Assembly: GCF_900108025.1 (NCBI RefSeq) | Contig: NZ_FNUS01000002.1 | Span: 393,612 to 457,611, forward strand | Direction of reading: 5' to 3' | Length of the DNA: 64,000 bases | Source of the DNA: Halpernia humi | GTDB lineage: Bacteria > Bacteroidota > Bacteroidia > Flavobacteriales > Weeksellaceae | Shown here: one piece after another, positions 55,332 through 63,990 of the stretch | Layout: each line of letters starts with the position of its first letter | Position numbering within the stretch: position 1 is the stretch's first letter | The notes under the pieces: model-generated | The model's database searches: none | Told to the model about the DNA's origin: nothing | What the model saw: the letters and a program-made list of their open reading frames with translations, nothing else | Translations under genes and position numbers: made by a program

Positions 55332-55592
55332 TTACGCTCGGCCTTTCGTTAAAGCGCCATAAATAAAGAGGACGACAATTGCGCCTAAAACAGACAATGC
55401 AATAGAACCGAAGTTCCACATTCCGCCAGTTCCAATTCCCAGAAGTCCACCAATCCATCCGCCGACTATCGAACCAATAATTCCTAAAATAATTGTTAAA
55501 AGCCAACCGCCGCCTTGTTTTCCAGGCATGATCAATTTTGCAATTGCGCCTACGACTAATCCAAAAAGGATCCATGCTAAAATATCTCCCAT
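55332..55592 (-). CDS. GlsB/YeaQ/YmgE-family membrane protein
   Basis: The protein has 86 residues and three glycine-rich hydrophobic segments with the family pattern ILFGLVVGAIAKLIMPGKQGGG and GIIGSIVGGWIGGLLG. These small inner-membrane proteins are often called transglycosylase-associated proteins and are linked to stress or envelope states, without a proven activity. The gene ends near the sppA terminator and is monocistronic. Confidence 0.9.
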   Translation of the reverse strand: MGDILAWILFGLVVGAIAKLIMPGKQGGGWLLTIILGIIGSIVGGWIGGLLGIGTGGMWNFGSIALSVLGAIVVLFIYGALTKGRA

Positions 55593-55699
55593 AATTTTAA
55601 ATGTTTAAAAAGTTAATAATGTTGTTTGTTTGAAAGTAAAATTAAGGAATTAATTTAAAAAGGGAATAAAATTTACGAATTATATTTAAAATTTAATTT

Positions 55700-56656
55700 T
55701 TAATTTCGTTTTCTGAAAAAAGAATCTACAAATTCTATTCCATTAAATAATTGCAGGTCTGTCATTTTTTCTCCCACACCAATATATTTTACAGGAATTT
55801 TAAACTGATCCGAGATTCCAATTACTACACCGCCTTTTGCAGTTCCATCTAATTTAGTTACGGCTAAAGCGGTCACTTCTGTTGCGGCAGTAAATTGTTT
55901 TGCTTGCTCGAAAGCATTTTGGCCAGTAGAACCATCCAAAACCAATAAAACTTCATGTGGCGCATCTGGCAAAACTTTTTGCATGACGCGTTTTATTTTG
56001 GTGAGTTCATTCATCAAGTTTATTTTATTATGCAATCTTCCTGCTGTGTCTATGATAACGACGTCTGCATTTTGTGCCACCGCAGATTGAACCGTGTCAA
56101 AAGCCACCGAAGCAGGATCAGAGCCCATATTTTGCTTCACAATCGGCACGCCAACTCTTTCACTCCAAATCACCAACTGATCGACTGCTGCTGCTCTAAA
56201 AGTATCTGCCGCGCCCAAAACCACACTTTTACCTTGCGATTTGAATTGATGTGCCAGTTTCCCAATCGTTGTTGTTTTTCCCACACCATTCACACCAACC
56301 ACCATTATCACGTAAGGTTTCTTGCTCTCGTCGATATTTCCAGTTTCGGCGTGCGGATTTTCTAAAAGTAGATTTGAAATTTCTTGTTTTAAAATTTCGT
56401 TTAACTCATCCACATTTACGTATTTGTCTTTTGCAACGCGCGCTTCAATACGATTGATGATTTTTATAGTTGTTTCTGCACCCACATCAGATGCAATTAG
56501 AATATTTTCCAAATCATCTAGAACATCTTCATCCACGGTACTTTTACCAATGACGGCCTTCGAAATTTTTTCGAAAAACCCTTGATTAGATTTTTCTAAA
56601 CCCTTGTCTAAGGTTTCTTTTTCTTCTTGTTTAAATATTTTCTTAAACCAACTCAT
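55700..56656 (-). CDS. ftsY: Signal recognition particle receptor FtsY
   Basis: The protein has 318 residues: a short N domain and a G domain with GVNGVGKTTTIGKLA, DTFRAAAVDQL, DTAGRLHNK and TKLDGTAKGG. It is a GTPase that receives the SRP-ribosome complex at the membrane. The acidic A domain is very short, as common in Bacteroidota. It follows rpmB-rpmG-DUF4295 in the family's usual order, though a terminator and a 344-bp gap separate it from them here. Confidence 0.96.
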   Translation of the reverse strand: MSWFKKIFKQEEKETLDKGLEKSNQGFFEKISKAVIGKSTVDEDVLDDLENILIASDVGAETTIKIINRIEARVAKDKYVNVDELNEILKQEISNLLLENPHAETGNIDESKKPYVIMVVGVNGVGKTTTIGKLAHQFKSQGKSVVLGAADTFRAAAVDQLVIWSERVGVPIVKQNMGSDPASVAFDTVQSAVAQNADVVIIDTAGRLHNKINLMNELTKIKRVMQKVLPDAPHEVLLVLDGSTGQNAFEQAKQFTAATEVTALAVTKLDGTAKGGVVIGISDQFKIPVKYIGVGEKMTDLQLFNGIEFVDSFFRKRN

Positions 56657-57000
56657 AATTTATAAATGATAAGTGATAAATGATGATCGATTTTTCAATC
56701 AGCATTTAATAATTTTCTTAATTTGTAATAATAAATTTGATAAACTGCATGAAAATTTAATGATAAAAAACTCAAATATTCACAATAATAATCTCTATAC
56801 TCTTTTTCACTAACTTTATTAAAACCTTTGTGGCTTTGTTGTTTATTTTAAAGCCACTCAAATATTCACAAAGTTTTATTTATCAAGAAAAAGTACAAAT
56901 TCTGTGTTCTCCTTGCCAAATCCTTATTCGCAAAAACAAATATAACAAAAAAACTACCCAAGATTTTTGGATAGTTTTTATATACTTATACGCAAAGTTT
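56657..57000. other. Intergenic region with direct repeat and hairpin
   Basis: No gene is seen. A 16-bp sequence, ACTCAAATATTCACAA, is present twice (56770-56785 and 56855-56870). A hairpin with arms GTGGCTTT (56829-56836) and AAAGCCAC (56849-56856) overlaps the second copy. Sequences like CTTTGTGGCTTTG are common low-information intergenic pieces in Flavobacteria. The DUF4295 terminator lies at 56942-56977. Confidence 0.5.
56942..56977 (-). terminator. Terminator after the rpmB-rpmG-DUF4295 operon
   Basis: Nested arms AAACTA/TAGTTT and CCAA/TTGG form a hairpin at 56951-56976. On the minus strand it is followed by a run of T. It begins 24 bases after the DUF4295 stop codon. Confidence 0.8.
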
Positions 57001-57156
57001 TTATTTTTTCAAATAAGCCTCTACATCATCTGCATTCATTACTTTTTCATTAAAAATGTAAGCCCCAGATTTTGGTGACTTTTCCATTTTTATTACTTTC
57101 GTCATTTTTTTAGATCCTGCACCACCTTGAAGCGTTGCTACTACTTTCTTTGCCAT
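57001..57156 (-). CDS. DUF4295 small ribosome-associated protein
   Basis: The protein has 51 residues, starting MAKKVVATLQGGAGSKKMTK and ending in DDVEAYLKK. It is the small basic DUF4295 protein that in Bacteroidota follows rpmB and rpmG. Its place makes a ribosome-linked role likely, but the function is not established. It was found by reading the minus strand after rpmG; it starts 19 bases after the rpmG stop. Confidence 0.9.
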   Translation of the reverse strand: MAKKVVATLQGGAGSKKMTKVIKMEKSPKSGAYIFNEKVMNADDVEAYLKK

Positions 57157-57175
57157 TGTAAATTATTTTAGATAA

Positions 57176-57358
57176 TTACTTAATCTCTTTGTGAAGGGTA
57201 TATTTCTTCAAAACTGGGTTAAATTTTCTTAACTCCAATCTCTCCGTTGTATTCTTTTTATTTTTAGTCGTGATGTATCTGCTCATTCCAGCAACACCCG
57301 TTTCTTTATGCTCTGTACATTCTAAAATTACCTGTACGCGATTTCCTTTTTTAGCCAT
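57176..57358 (-). CDS. rpmG: Ribosomal protein bL33
   Basis: The protein has 60 residues, basic, with [34 protein letters not shown] and [12 protein letters not shown], the usual bL33 pattern. Only one cysteine is present, so this is the zinc-free (C-minus) form. It follows rpmB after six bases and is part of the same operon. Confidence 0.96.
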   Translation of the reverse strand: MAKKGNRVQVILECTEHKETGVAGMSRYITTKNKKNTTERLELRKFNPVLKKYTLHKEIK

Positions 57359-57364
57359 TATTTC

Positions 57365-57607
57365 TTACGCTTTTTTAATAAATCCGTTTCTAGTCGCTCT
57401 TTCAACCGCTTCTTCGATACCGATTTTGTTAATAATTCTCAATCCATGTGCAGTCACTTTCAAAGTTACGCTTTTACCTTGTTCAGGTAAGAAAAATTTC
57501 TTTTTCAATAAATTGATTTCAAAACGACGTTTCGTTTTGTTATTAGCGTGAGATACGTTGTTTCCAACCATCGCGCCTTTACCTGTAATTTGGCATATTC
57601 TAGACAT
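57365..57607 (-). CDS. rpmB: Ribosomal protein bL28
   Basis: The protein has 80 residues, MSRICQITGKGAMVGNNVSHANN followed by KTKRRFEINLLKKKFFLPEQGKSVTLKVTAHGLRIINK, typical bL28. It is the first gene of the rpmB-rpmG-DUF4295 cluster. AGGAT just before the ATG may act as ribosome binding site. A TATTTTG upstream on the minus strand is near the -7 consensus but one base short. Confidence 0.97.
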   Translation of the reverse strand: MSRICQITGKGAMVGNNVSHANNKTKRRFEINLLKKKFFLPEQGKSVTLKVTAHGLRIINKIGIEEAVERATRNGFIKKA

Positions 57608-57782
57608 ATCCTGATGTTCTTTTTACGATTAAGTATTTGAGTTTGCAAAATAACGAAGAATTTTTCAGTCTTACAAATTTATTTAAAGTAATTTTTAAGA
57701 AATTTCTATATTTTTTTAGCCTAAATTTTTATGTTTTTAAATAACAAAATTAGGAGCAAGACGTTCTTTGCTTCTTAGAAAA

Positions 57783-57872
57783 GGGCTCCCGTTTTCCATT
57801 ATAATCTTTTTTGGCGCTTTTCCGCCGCTGGCGAATCGCCCCAAAAAAGGATTTCCATTTCAACCGGGGCTA
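57783..57872 (-). ncRNA. Candidate structured RNA element
   Basis: On the minus strand an outer pairing GCCCCGGTT/AACGGGAGC encloses GAAATGG-like and ATAATGG-like internal segments. An inner stem has AATCCTTTTTTGG on one side and CCAAAAAAGATT on the other, ending in a GCG/CGC-rich loop. It is far richer in G and C than its surroundings and has no long frame. Elements with the same order (CTAGCCC, GAAGCGG-like, ATCCTTTT, AAAAGAT, GCGGG) recur between genes in Chryseobacterium and Flavobacterium, possibly the Flavo-1 type. This is from memory and not confirmed. Confidence 0.45.
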
Positions 57873-57951
57873 GAAGTTCGGGTGTTTTTGCACTCGAAGC
57901 GAAGAAATTTGTGCAATTATAAATAAACAAAAATTCTTAAATATAATTGAC

Positions 57952-57959
57952 TAATTTTG
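57952..57959 (+). promoter_or_regulatory. Promoter -7 element of the J/KTSC-domain gene
   Basis: TAATTTTG matches TAnnTTTG and is followed by CACC. Transcription would start near 57965, giving a leader of about 105 bases before the ATG at 58070. Confidence 0.45.
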
Positions 57960-58069
57960 CACCCCGAAAATAAGGACTTAAGATATGAAATCGCCATGAT
58001 TTGCAAACGCAAACACCTATGAAGATTGAGCGATTGCAAATGACCTTAAAAAACAATAAATATCTACAT

Positions 58070-58516
58070 ATGAAAAAAATTGGCGAACATAGAAAATTGC
58101 TTGGTGTAGACAAAACTGCGACTTTAAAAGAGTTAAAAGCGATTTACAGAAACACAATGAAAGAAGCGCATCCCGATAAATTTGTAAATGATGATGCCGG
58201 AAAACTAGAAGCCGAAGAAAAATGCAAAGCGGTCATCGAAGCCTATCATTTTCTGGTAAGCATCAACCCAGAAACGCAGGAAAAATACAAAGAAGAATAT
58301 ACCGAAACCATCACAAAATCCATTATCAGCGATTTTTATTTAGAGAAATCTATCTTAAAAGTGCAGCATTTTAATGGTAAAATGTTCGAATACATCGGTG
58401 TTCCGCGGAATACTTACATCAAAATGGTCAATGCAGATTCGCCCAGTCGTTTTGCCCGAAGACACATTTATGGTAAATTTATTTACCGCAGAAATGGGGA
58501 AGCGATGGTAGAATAG
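58070..58516 (+). CDS. J-domain and KTSC-domain protein
   Basis: The protein has 148 residues from the ATG at 58070; an in-frame TTG at 58001 is a less likely start. The N-terminal 75 residues are a J-domain (KLLGVDKTATLKELKAIYRNTMKEAHPDKF, with HPD). The C-terminal part is a KTSC domain (SILKVQHFNGKMFEYIGVPRNTYIKMVNADSP). This fusion is known in Bacteroidota. It may stimulate DnaK; the KTSC function is not settled. The gene is alone. Confidence 0.88.
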   Translation: MKKIGEHRKLLGVDKTATLKELKAIYRNTMKEAHPDKFVNDDAGKLEAEEKCKAVIEAYHFLVSINPETQEKYKEEYTETITKSIISDFYLEKSILKVQHFNGKMFEYIGVPRNTYIKMVNADSPSRFARRHIYGKFIYRRNGEAMVE

Positions 58517-58665
58517 CAATTCAAAATGTTTAAGTCTTTTTTGATACCGAAGTCGCGTATTTTTTCAAATTCCATTGCATTTGTTTCAAACTTTGAAGGC
58601 AGTTTTTTTTGTGGTCTTTAGTTTTCGGCAGATTTTTCAAATACAGTTATTTTTGAATTTACCGT

Positions 58666-59496
58666 TTAGTTTACTTCGTAATCATCCCTTTCCAAAACTT
58701 CTATGCAATTTTCAAGAGCTTCAATCCACTCTTTATTGATGTTTTCTTCTTGAAGTGTTTTTGAAAGAATTAATCTTAATTGAGGTAAAAATAGATTTCC
58801 GTTTTTTATATTCAAGATAGTGTCGAATAACAGTGATCCAAAATTCTCGGTTTTTATTTCTTCTAAAATTATTTCGAATACACGTTCATCGTTTCGGTTT
58901 GATAATCCTTTGATTGCTTCTTGTTTTGTTTGATCATCTTTGTCAAAACAGCGAACATAAAGAATTTCTCTAATTCTTGGATTGTCAATTTCTAATTGTG
59001 TGCCAATTCCGAAAGTAGCCCAATCTCGTACTTTTGGACTTCTATCTTTTGTTAATAATATTAAAGTCTCAATTGCAATCTTATTTTCAATTGATAACAA
59101 AGAAAAAACTAATGCATATCGAATTTCTTTTGATTTTGATTTTTTGAAACTAGTTAGGATTATTAAATGTTTTTCGGTCAGATTTTTATTGTTGTGCGAA
59201 ATTGCAATCAAACATGAGCAAATTAATTTTTCATTATCTGTTCTTAAGATAATGTCGAAAATTATTTTCAAAAGTTTCTTAATAATTTTTTTTCTTTCTG
59301 TTCCGAGTTGTGAAAGTATATCAATTCCTAAAATTTGACTTTTTGGTTCATTAGATTCAATTAATTGAAAACATTTCTCAATCATTTCGGTATCAACAAA
59401 ATTTCTTAATTGAAAAACCGTATTCCAATAAGAATTTTCGTGTTTTGTGTTTAGAGCCTTTTCTAATAATTTAAATCTGTATTCTTCTCTTTTCAA
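58666..59496 (-). CDS. HEAT-repeat protein
   Basis: The protein has 276 residues, all-helical. Repeated 30-40-residue units such as SQILGIDILSQLGTERKKIIKK, SKEIRYALVFSLLSIENKIAIETL and SPKVRDWATFGIGTQLEIDNPRIREIL show the HEAT pattern (proline/arginine turns followed by leucine-rich helices). Such proteins bind other proteins; no enzymatic motif is seen. It is convergent with the J-domain gene and alone. Confidence 0.82.
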   Translation of the reverse strand: MKREEYRFKLLEKALNTKHENSYWNTVFQLRNFVDTEMIEKCFQLIESNEPKSQILGIDILSQLGTERKKIIKKLLKIIFDIILRTDNEKLICSCLIAISHNNKNLTEKHLIILTSFKKSKSKEIRYALVFSLLSIENKIAIETLILLTKDRSPKVRDWATFGIGTQLEIDNPRIREILYVRCFDKDDQTKQEAIKGLSNRNDERVFEIILEEIKTENFGSLLFDTILNIKNGNLFLPQLRLILSKTLQEENINKEWIEALENCIEVLERDDYEVN

Positions 59497-60385
59497 AATC
59501 TATTAAATTTCTCAAATATAATCAAAGCCATTTATATTTTTAAAAAACCAAACTTAGAAATAAAAATCTGCGCTATTGAAATCCGCGACATCGGGATTTT
59601 TATCTCGCAGATTTTACGGATTTAGCAGATTTTATTTAGCATCAAATTACACATTATTTTTGTCATTCAGTAGGAATGTCAGTTGTTTATAGTTATACGG
59701 AAATATCAAATATGTTTAAACTTAAATGAAGCAAAATAATATAGCAAAAATTTCAAAAATATAAATCTGCAGCAACCCGAAAAGTATTTGCGCGCACGTG
59801 AATAATGGTTTTTATTTTTAGTGAAAATTCATCGTTCATATTTACTCGCATCGGAATTTCAAGTTTTTGCAGTTAGTGAAGACTATTTCATCGTTTTTTT
59901 GCAGGCGTCTAAGATGCGTACTAATCTTTTTTATTTGTAACATTTTAAAATTTAGGCGTCGTTCAGTTAATAATTAAATTCTGTTTTTTCTTGGTTAAAT
60001 TATCAAAGGACAAATTCATAAAAAATCTTTAATATAGGTCGGAAGTTTTAGCGGGTAAAGCGATGTTTAAATTATTTTTTTTACAAATTTTGGTTCTCTA
60101 TTTCTGTGATAAACTTACAAATCAAAGTTTAGCATTTAGGTGGAAATTCTTTTTGAAAAAATTATGGTAGAGTTACTTTTATTTTGCGTATTGCAAATTC
60201 ATATCAAAATGAGGTAAGAAGGAAAGTTTTAAAGATTGGATATTTTGTAATGAATTGTTATCTATATTTATTTTTTGGTAAAAGGCATTAAGCAAAACAT
60301 AGATTTATTCATAAAAAATGCGTATTTGGTGTGTAATTTTTTTAAAAAAAGTGTACTTTTGCAGTTAATTTCAAAGTAAATAAGA
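59497..60385. other. Long intergenic region
   Basis: No gene is seen in almost 900 bp of AT-rich sequence. A nested inverted repeat is present at 59563-59615: outer arms AAAATCTGCG/CGCAGATTTT, inner AAATCC/GGATTT, followed by further ATTTAGCAGATTTT pieces. These are common decayed repeats in Flavobacteria. The end holds the promoter of the next gene. Confidence 0.55.
60354..60361 (+). promoter_or_regulatory. Promoter -7 element of the cell-surface gene at 60411
   Basis: TACTTTTG matches TAnnTTTG. TTTG at 60325-60328 is a possible -33 element, 25 bases apart and so rather distant. Transcription would start near 60367, before the ATG at 60411. Confidence 0.5.
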
Positions 60386-60410
60386 TTGTTTAACAAATAC
60401 AATTTGCAAA

Positions 60411-61006
60411 ATGTATTCGCAAAAAGTGCAAAAAATTACCCCAAAAGGGGTTATTTTGTATGCCTTGGGTTTCGCTTTTTGTTTTTTGTTTTTTTTACAG
60501 TTTCTTGTTTTTGCTTGGGGCAGCAAAAAGAAAATCATTCTAGCCTTCAAAATAGCATCTATATAGAAGGAGATGCATTGATTTATTCTAGCGACCAAAA
60601 TTTCAATAAAAATATTGATGAAAAAAGTGAGGGGAAATTAATAGTAGAGCATATTAAAAAGAAGCCAACTTCTGATTTAAGTATTAAGGATAAACCCTCT
60701 AATCAACTAGCAATAAGCAAAAAGGCAAATAAAAAGCCGATTCAGGTAAAAGAACCCGCAACTAAGAATAAATTTTCACCTCTTACTGCTGATTCTATGC
60801 TTTCTATTTTTGGTTCCAACAAGACTCAAATATGCGTCGTAAGTTTTCAACATTATTACCATACAAAGGTCTATTTTAGAACTAAAACAGAGTATAATCA
60901 TTTAGAATTTTTATATTTAAAGAATGATTTTTACTGCAATTCTAAAATAGAATCTTTTCTATATTCTTGTAAAAATTTTTCCAGGCCGCCACCTTATTTT
61001 AGTTAA
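60411..61006 (+). CDS. Exported protein, frame broken at a poly-T tract
   Basis: The long frame (ending at 61006) reads a secreted-protein-like body: LGQQKENHSSLQNSIYIEGDALIYSSDQ and a lysine-rich middle part. It has no ATG before residue 140. The ATG at 60411 opens another frame, MYSQKVQKITPKGVILYALG followed by FAFCFLFF, an excellent signal-peptide start. The two frames differ by one base and meet at the tract GTTTTTTGTTTTTTTTAC (60481-60498). One added T would join them into one 198-residue protein. Otherwise the gene must start at a TTG (60386). It may be phase-variable, a pseudogene or a sequencing error. Confidence 0.5.
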
Positions 61007-61082
61007 AATTTGCTAATTTATGTGATTTAATTGAATTATAAACAGGTGATTAAATCATAAACCAAAATTTAAACTAAAAATA

Positions 61083-63914
61083 ATGAACAAAAAATTTATT
61101 AAGTTATTGTTTGTATGTGCATTTTTTATAGAAGCAATCAATTCAATAGCGGCACAAGCATATGGTAGTTTTCCATATAATCAATCTTTCACATCAGGAA
61201 CGCAACCTGGTGAAATTACTTTACTAACTCCGCAGAACGGAGCAAACGCAACTACCTTTACTACAAACGGAATGCAACTAACGCCTGCTACACTTCAGCA
61301 ATTTGGTGCGGTGTATGTTAATAATAAACAATTTACATCCTCAAACGGTATCAAAATAGAATTTGAATACGGAATGTACGGCGGAACTGGCGCGGATGGA
61401 ATTACCCTTTTCTTATTTGATGCAGCGGTTGGAACTCCTGTTGTGGGAGCAAAAGGTGCAGGAATGGGATATGGATATAACAGAGCCAATAATAGTTGGC
61501 CTGGAAATAGAGAAACAGGGCTTACAGGAGCTTATTTGGGAATTGGCTTAGATGCTTATGGAAATTTTAAGGGTCAAGCCTATCAAGGAGACCGTAGAGT
61601 GAATGGTATTCTTAGTTCAACTTTTACACAACAAGCTAGCCATGTTACTTTACGAGGAAAAAAAGGAACTTTGAATCTCAGCAATGGTTTGGGGTTGGGT
61701 TATACAGGTTATCCAGTTCTTACAACTCAATCCACATTAACTGGTACTACAGGAGCTGCTACGATAAATCCTGCAAATGGTTCTTATACAACAGGTGCAG
61801 GTTTAGCAGATAATTTTAACCTCAGAACTACTACTTTTACAACTAATCCCGCTAATTCAGACTATAGAAAAGCATTTATTGAATTAGTTCCAAATGGAGC
61901 AGGAGGTTATTTCGTGACAGTAAAAATACAGCATGGGACCACAATTTCTACCGTGATTAATAATTATTGGTACAGAACGTCTTATATATATAATGAAAAT
62001 GCAAACCCTGTAACTACTGACTTTAATACTTCTGTTGCACAAGGTGCAGATGCAACCTATAATTTAGATACATCTGCACCAACAAGTTTCAGAATAGGTT
62101 TTGGTGCTTCTACGGGAGGTTTTGCTGATATTCATATTATTCGTAATTTAAAAGTTACATTGCCATACGCTGCAATTTCTGCAGATGATTCTTTTATATT
62201 GTGTCGGAATTCTGCAGCAAGCATCAACCCATTAACTAATGATGTTGCTTATGCAGGTTTAGTAACGGGACCGCCTACTTCATCTTCCACTAATGTAGAT
62301 CCCGCTTCATTCCAATTTATTGATGCAGCAGGTACGCCACAAGGAACTTCTTATACCCAAGCAGGAGTAGGATCTTGGATATATAGTTCTACCACAAAAT
62401 TAGTTACTTTTACACCTGTGACAGGATATACAGGAACTGCTTCGATTAAATATAATATAAAAGGACTTACGGCGCCATATAATGATGAAGGGTACAGAAG
62501 TGAAGCCTCTACCATTACGGCTACTGTAAATGACTGCTTTGGTTGTACTTCTGATCTCTTTCTTTCGCAGACAAATACTCTTTATCAGGTTCTTACAAAT
62601 ACAAATCCTTTCACGTATCCTCAAATAGGTTCTGCGGCGGCAGTTAACTATAATGCTATTGGGATTAACCCGATTGATGGCTACATGTATGGAATGATAG
62701 TCAACTCCAACAACCTGATTAAAATTAATGCAAACGGAACTTATACTAATTTAGGATCTGTAGCAGGTTTGCCAGTAGCGATATACAATGCTGGTGAGTT
62801 TGATAGTTCAGGTAATTATTATGTAAAAGTAAATACAAATAATAATCAACTGTACCGTATTAACGTTTCCACACTTACTGCTTCTTCTATAACCCTCGCC
62901 TCTAGTGTTAATATTCCTGATATGGCTTATAATATTGTTACGGGATTGTTGTATGGAGTGAACTCTATCAACGGACAAATGGTTTCAATTAATCCTTCCA
63001 CTGGTGCTGTAGTTGGAATTGGAATTAGTCCTGGATCTGTAAATTTTGGAGCAATGTTTGGCTCAAACACAGGTGAAATTTATGGTGCTGATAATACTGG
63101 AGGTTTTTATCAGTTCGATTTAAGTACGGGGCAAAGAACTTTAATTTCAGACGCACCCGGAAGCACCGGTAATGATGGAGCACATTGTGTAACTGCACCA
63201 ATTACATTCAGTTCGAATCTTTATGTTTCTAAAACAGACGGGACTTTAAATTATACTCCAGGAATTACTTCGACATATACTATAGTTGCAGGGAATAATG
63301 GCCCATTTGGAGTAGTAAATGCAACAGTTTCTGATCTGGCGCCAGCAGGAATTCCTGCCGCAAATATAAGTTATACCGCAGTTGCTTCATCAGGAAGTTC
63401 TACAAATGTAGTTGGTTTACAAACAGGAGCGATAAATGATAAAGTATCATTGCCTGTAAATGGTACAGTAACTTATACCGTAAATATTTTAGTCCCTCCA
63501 TCTTTTACAGGAAATCTAGTAAATACCGTTACAATAACACCTCCTGCAAATTCACTTGAGACTGATAATACAGACAATACGGCTACGGATACAGACACTT
63601 TAGGCTTTTGCTACAAACCCGCCACCACAGGAGCGGGAGCATTACCAACAATCCACGGAATTACCGATTTAGGAAGAGCAGGTACAGACAACGGAAATTG
63701 GCCAATGGTAAGAAACGGAGCATGGACGGCTTTAGAATCTAAAACCAAAGGATTTGTAGTGAACAGAGTAGCAAACCCATCCACAGATATTGCAAGCCCA
63801 GTAAAAGGAATGATGGTTTATGACACCACAGTAAACTGTTTGAAAATAAATACCGATGGCACAACAGCAGGTTGGAAATGCTTCAATACCCAAACTTGTC
63901 CTACGGTAAATTAA
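61083..63914 (+). CDS. Large secreted lectin/DUF11-type surface protein
   Basis: The protein has 943 residues: a signal peptide (LLFVCAFFIEAINSIAAQ), then a legume-lectin-like domain (about 25-365: FEYGMYGGTGADGITLFLFDA, GAYLGIGLDAYGNF). A small beta domain (about 365-480) and a beta-propeller-like region (about 480-705, repeated NxYxIN and YGMI/GVN motifs) follow. A DUF11-type beta-sandwich comes next (about 710-840: STYTIVAGNNGP, NTVTITPPAN). A short tail follows with KGMMVYDTTVNCLKINTDG, shared with other flavobacterial surface proteins. It lacks a clear type IX sorting domain. It should be an adhesin or carbohydrate-binding protein. Confidence 0.8.
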   Translation: MNKKFIKLLFVCAFFIEAINSIAAQAYGSFPYNQSFTSGTQPGEITLLTPQNGANATTFTTNGMQLTPATLQQFGAVYVNNKQFTSSNGIKIEFEYGMYGGTGADGITLFLFDAAVGTPVVGAKGAGMGYGYNRANNSWPGNRETGLTGAYLGIGLDAYGNFKGQAYQGDRRVNGILSSTFTQQASHVTLRGKKGTLNLSNGLGLGYTGYPVLTTQSTLTGTTGAATINPANGSYTTGAGLADNFNLRTTTFTTNPANSDYRKAFIELVPNGAGGYFVTVKIQHGTTISTVINNYWYRTSYIYNENANPVTTDFNTSVAQGADATYNLDTSAPTSFRIGFGASTGGFADIHIIRNLKVTLPYAAISADDSFILCRNSAASINPLTNDVAYAGLVTGPPTSSSTNVDPASFQFIDAAGTPQGTSYTQAGVGSWIYSSTTKLVTFTPVTGYTGTASIKYNIKGLTAPYNDEGYRSEASTITATVNDCFGCTSDLFLSQTNTLYQVLTNTNPFTYPQIGSAAAVNYNAIGINPIDGYMYGMIVNSNNLIKINANGTYTNLGSVAGLPVAIYNAGEFDSSGNYYVKVNTNNNQLYRINVSTLTASSITLASSVNIPDMAYNIVTGLLYGVNSINGQMVSINPSTGAVVGIGISPGSVNFGAMFGSNTGEIYGADNTGGFYQFDLSTGQRTLISDAPGSTGNDGAHCVTAPITFSSNLYVSKTDGTLNYTPGITSTYTIVAGNNGPFGVVNATVSDLAPAGIPAANISYTAVASSGSSTNVVGLQTGAINDKVSLPVNGTVTYTVNILVPPSFTGNLVNTVTITPPANSLETDNTDNTATDTDTLGFCYKPATTGAGALPTIHGITDLGRAGTDNGNWPMVRNGAWTALESKTKGFVVNRVANPSTDIASPVKGMMVYDTTVNCLKINTDGTTAGWKCFNTQTCPTVN

Positions 63915-63921
63915 AGCATCC

Positions 63922-63972
63922 ACTTTGTCAAAGTTGTAAAGTTTCAGCAAAATAACTTTGACAAAGTTTTTT
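63922..63972 (+). terminator. Terminator after the surface-protein gene
   Basis: The arms ACTTTGTCAAAGTT (63922-63935) and AACTTTGACAAAGT (63954-63967) are perfect complements, followed by TTTTT. It begins eight bases after the stop codon. The arms are each also partly palindromic. Confidence 0.87.
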
Positions 63973-63990
63973 CAAAATAATTAAGGAAAA

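Larger units (their letters stand above)
57608..58069. other. Intergenic region between rpmB and the J-domain gene
   Basis: It contains a structured RNA-like element on the minus strand (57783-57872) and a likely promoter for the downstream gene (TAATTTTG at 57952-57959). No further open frame with protein-like sequence is seen. Confidence 0.6.

Noticed and set aside
55324..55575. Second minus-strand frame over the GlsB-like gene
   Set aside because: The frame starting at 55592 gives the family's typical sequence; this one is a shadow.
55955..56365. Plus-strand 136-residue frame inside ftsY
   Set aside because: Antisense to ftsY, rich in His and Cys by chance; no support.
56829..56856. Terminator for an upstream gene
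   Set aside because: The hairpin has no T-run on either strand and no gene ends next to it.
58982..59338. Plus-strand 118-residue frame inside the HEAT-repeat gene
   Set aside because: Hydrophobic antisense shadow of helical repeats.
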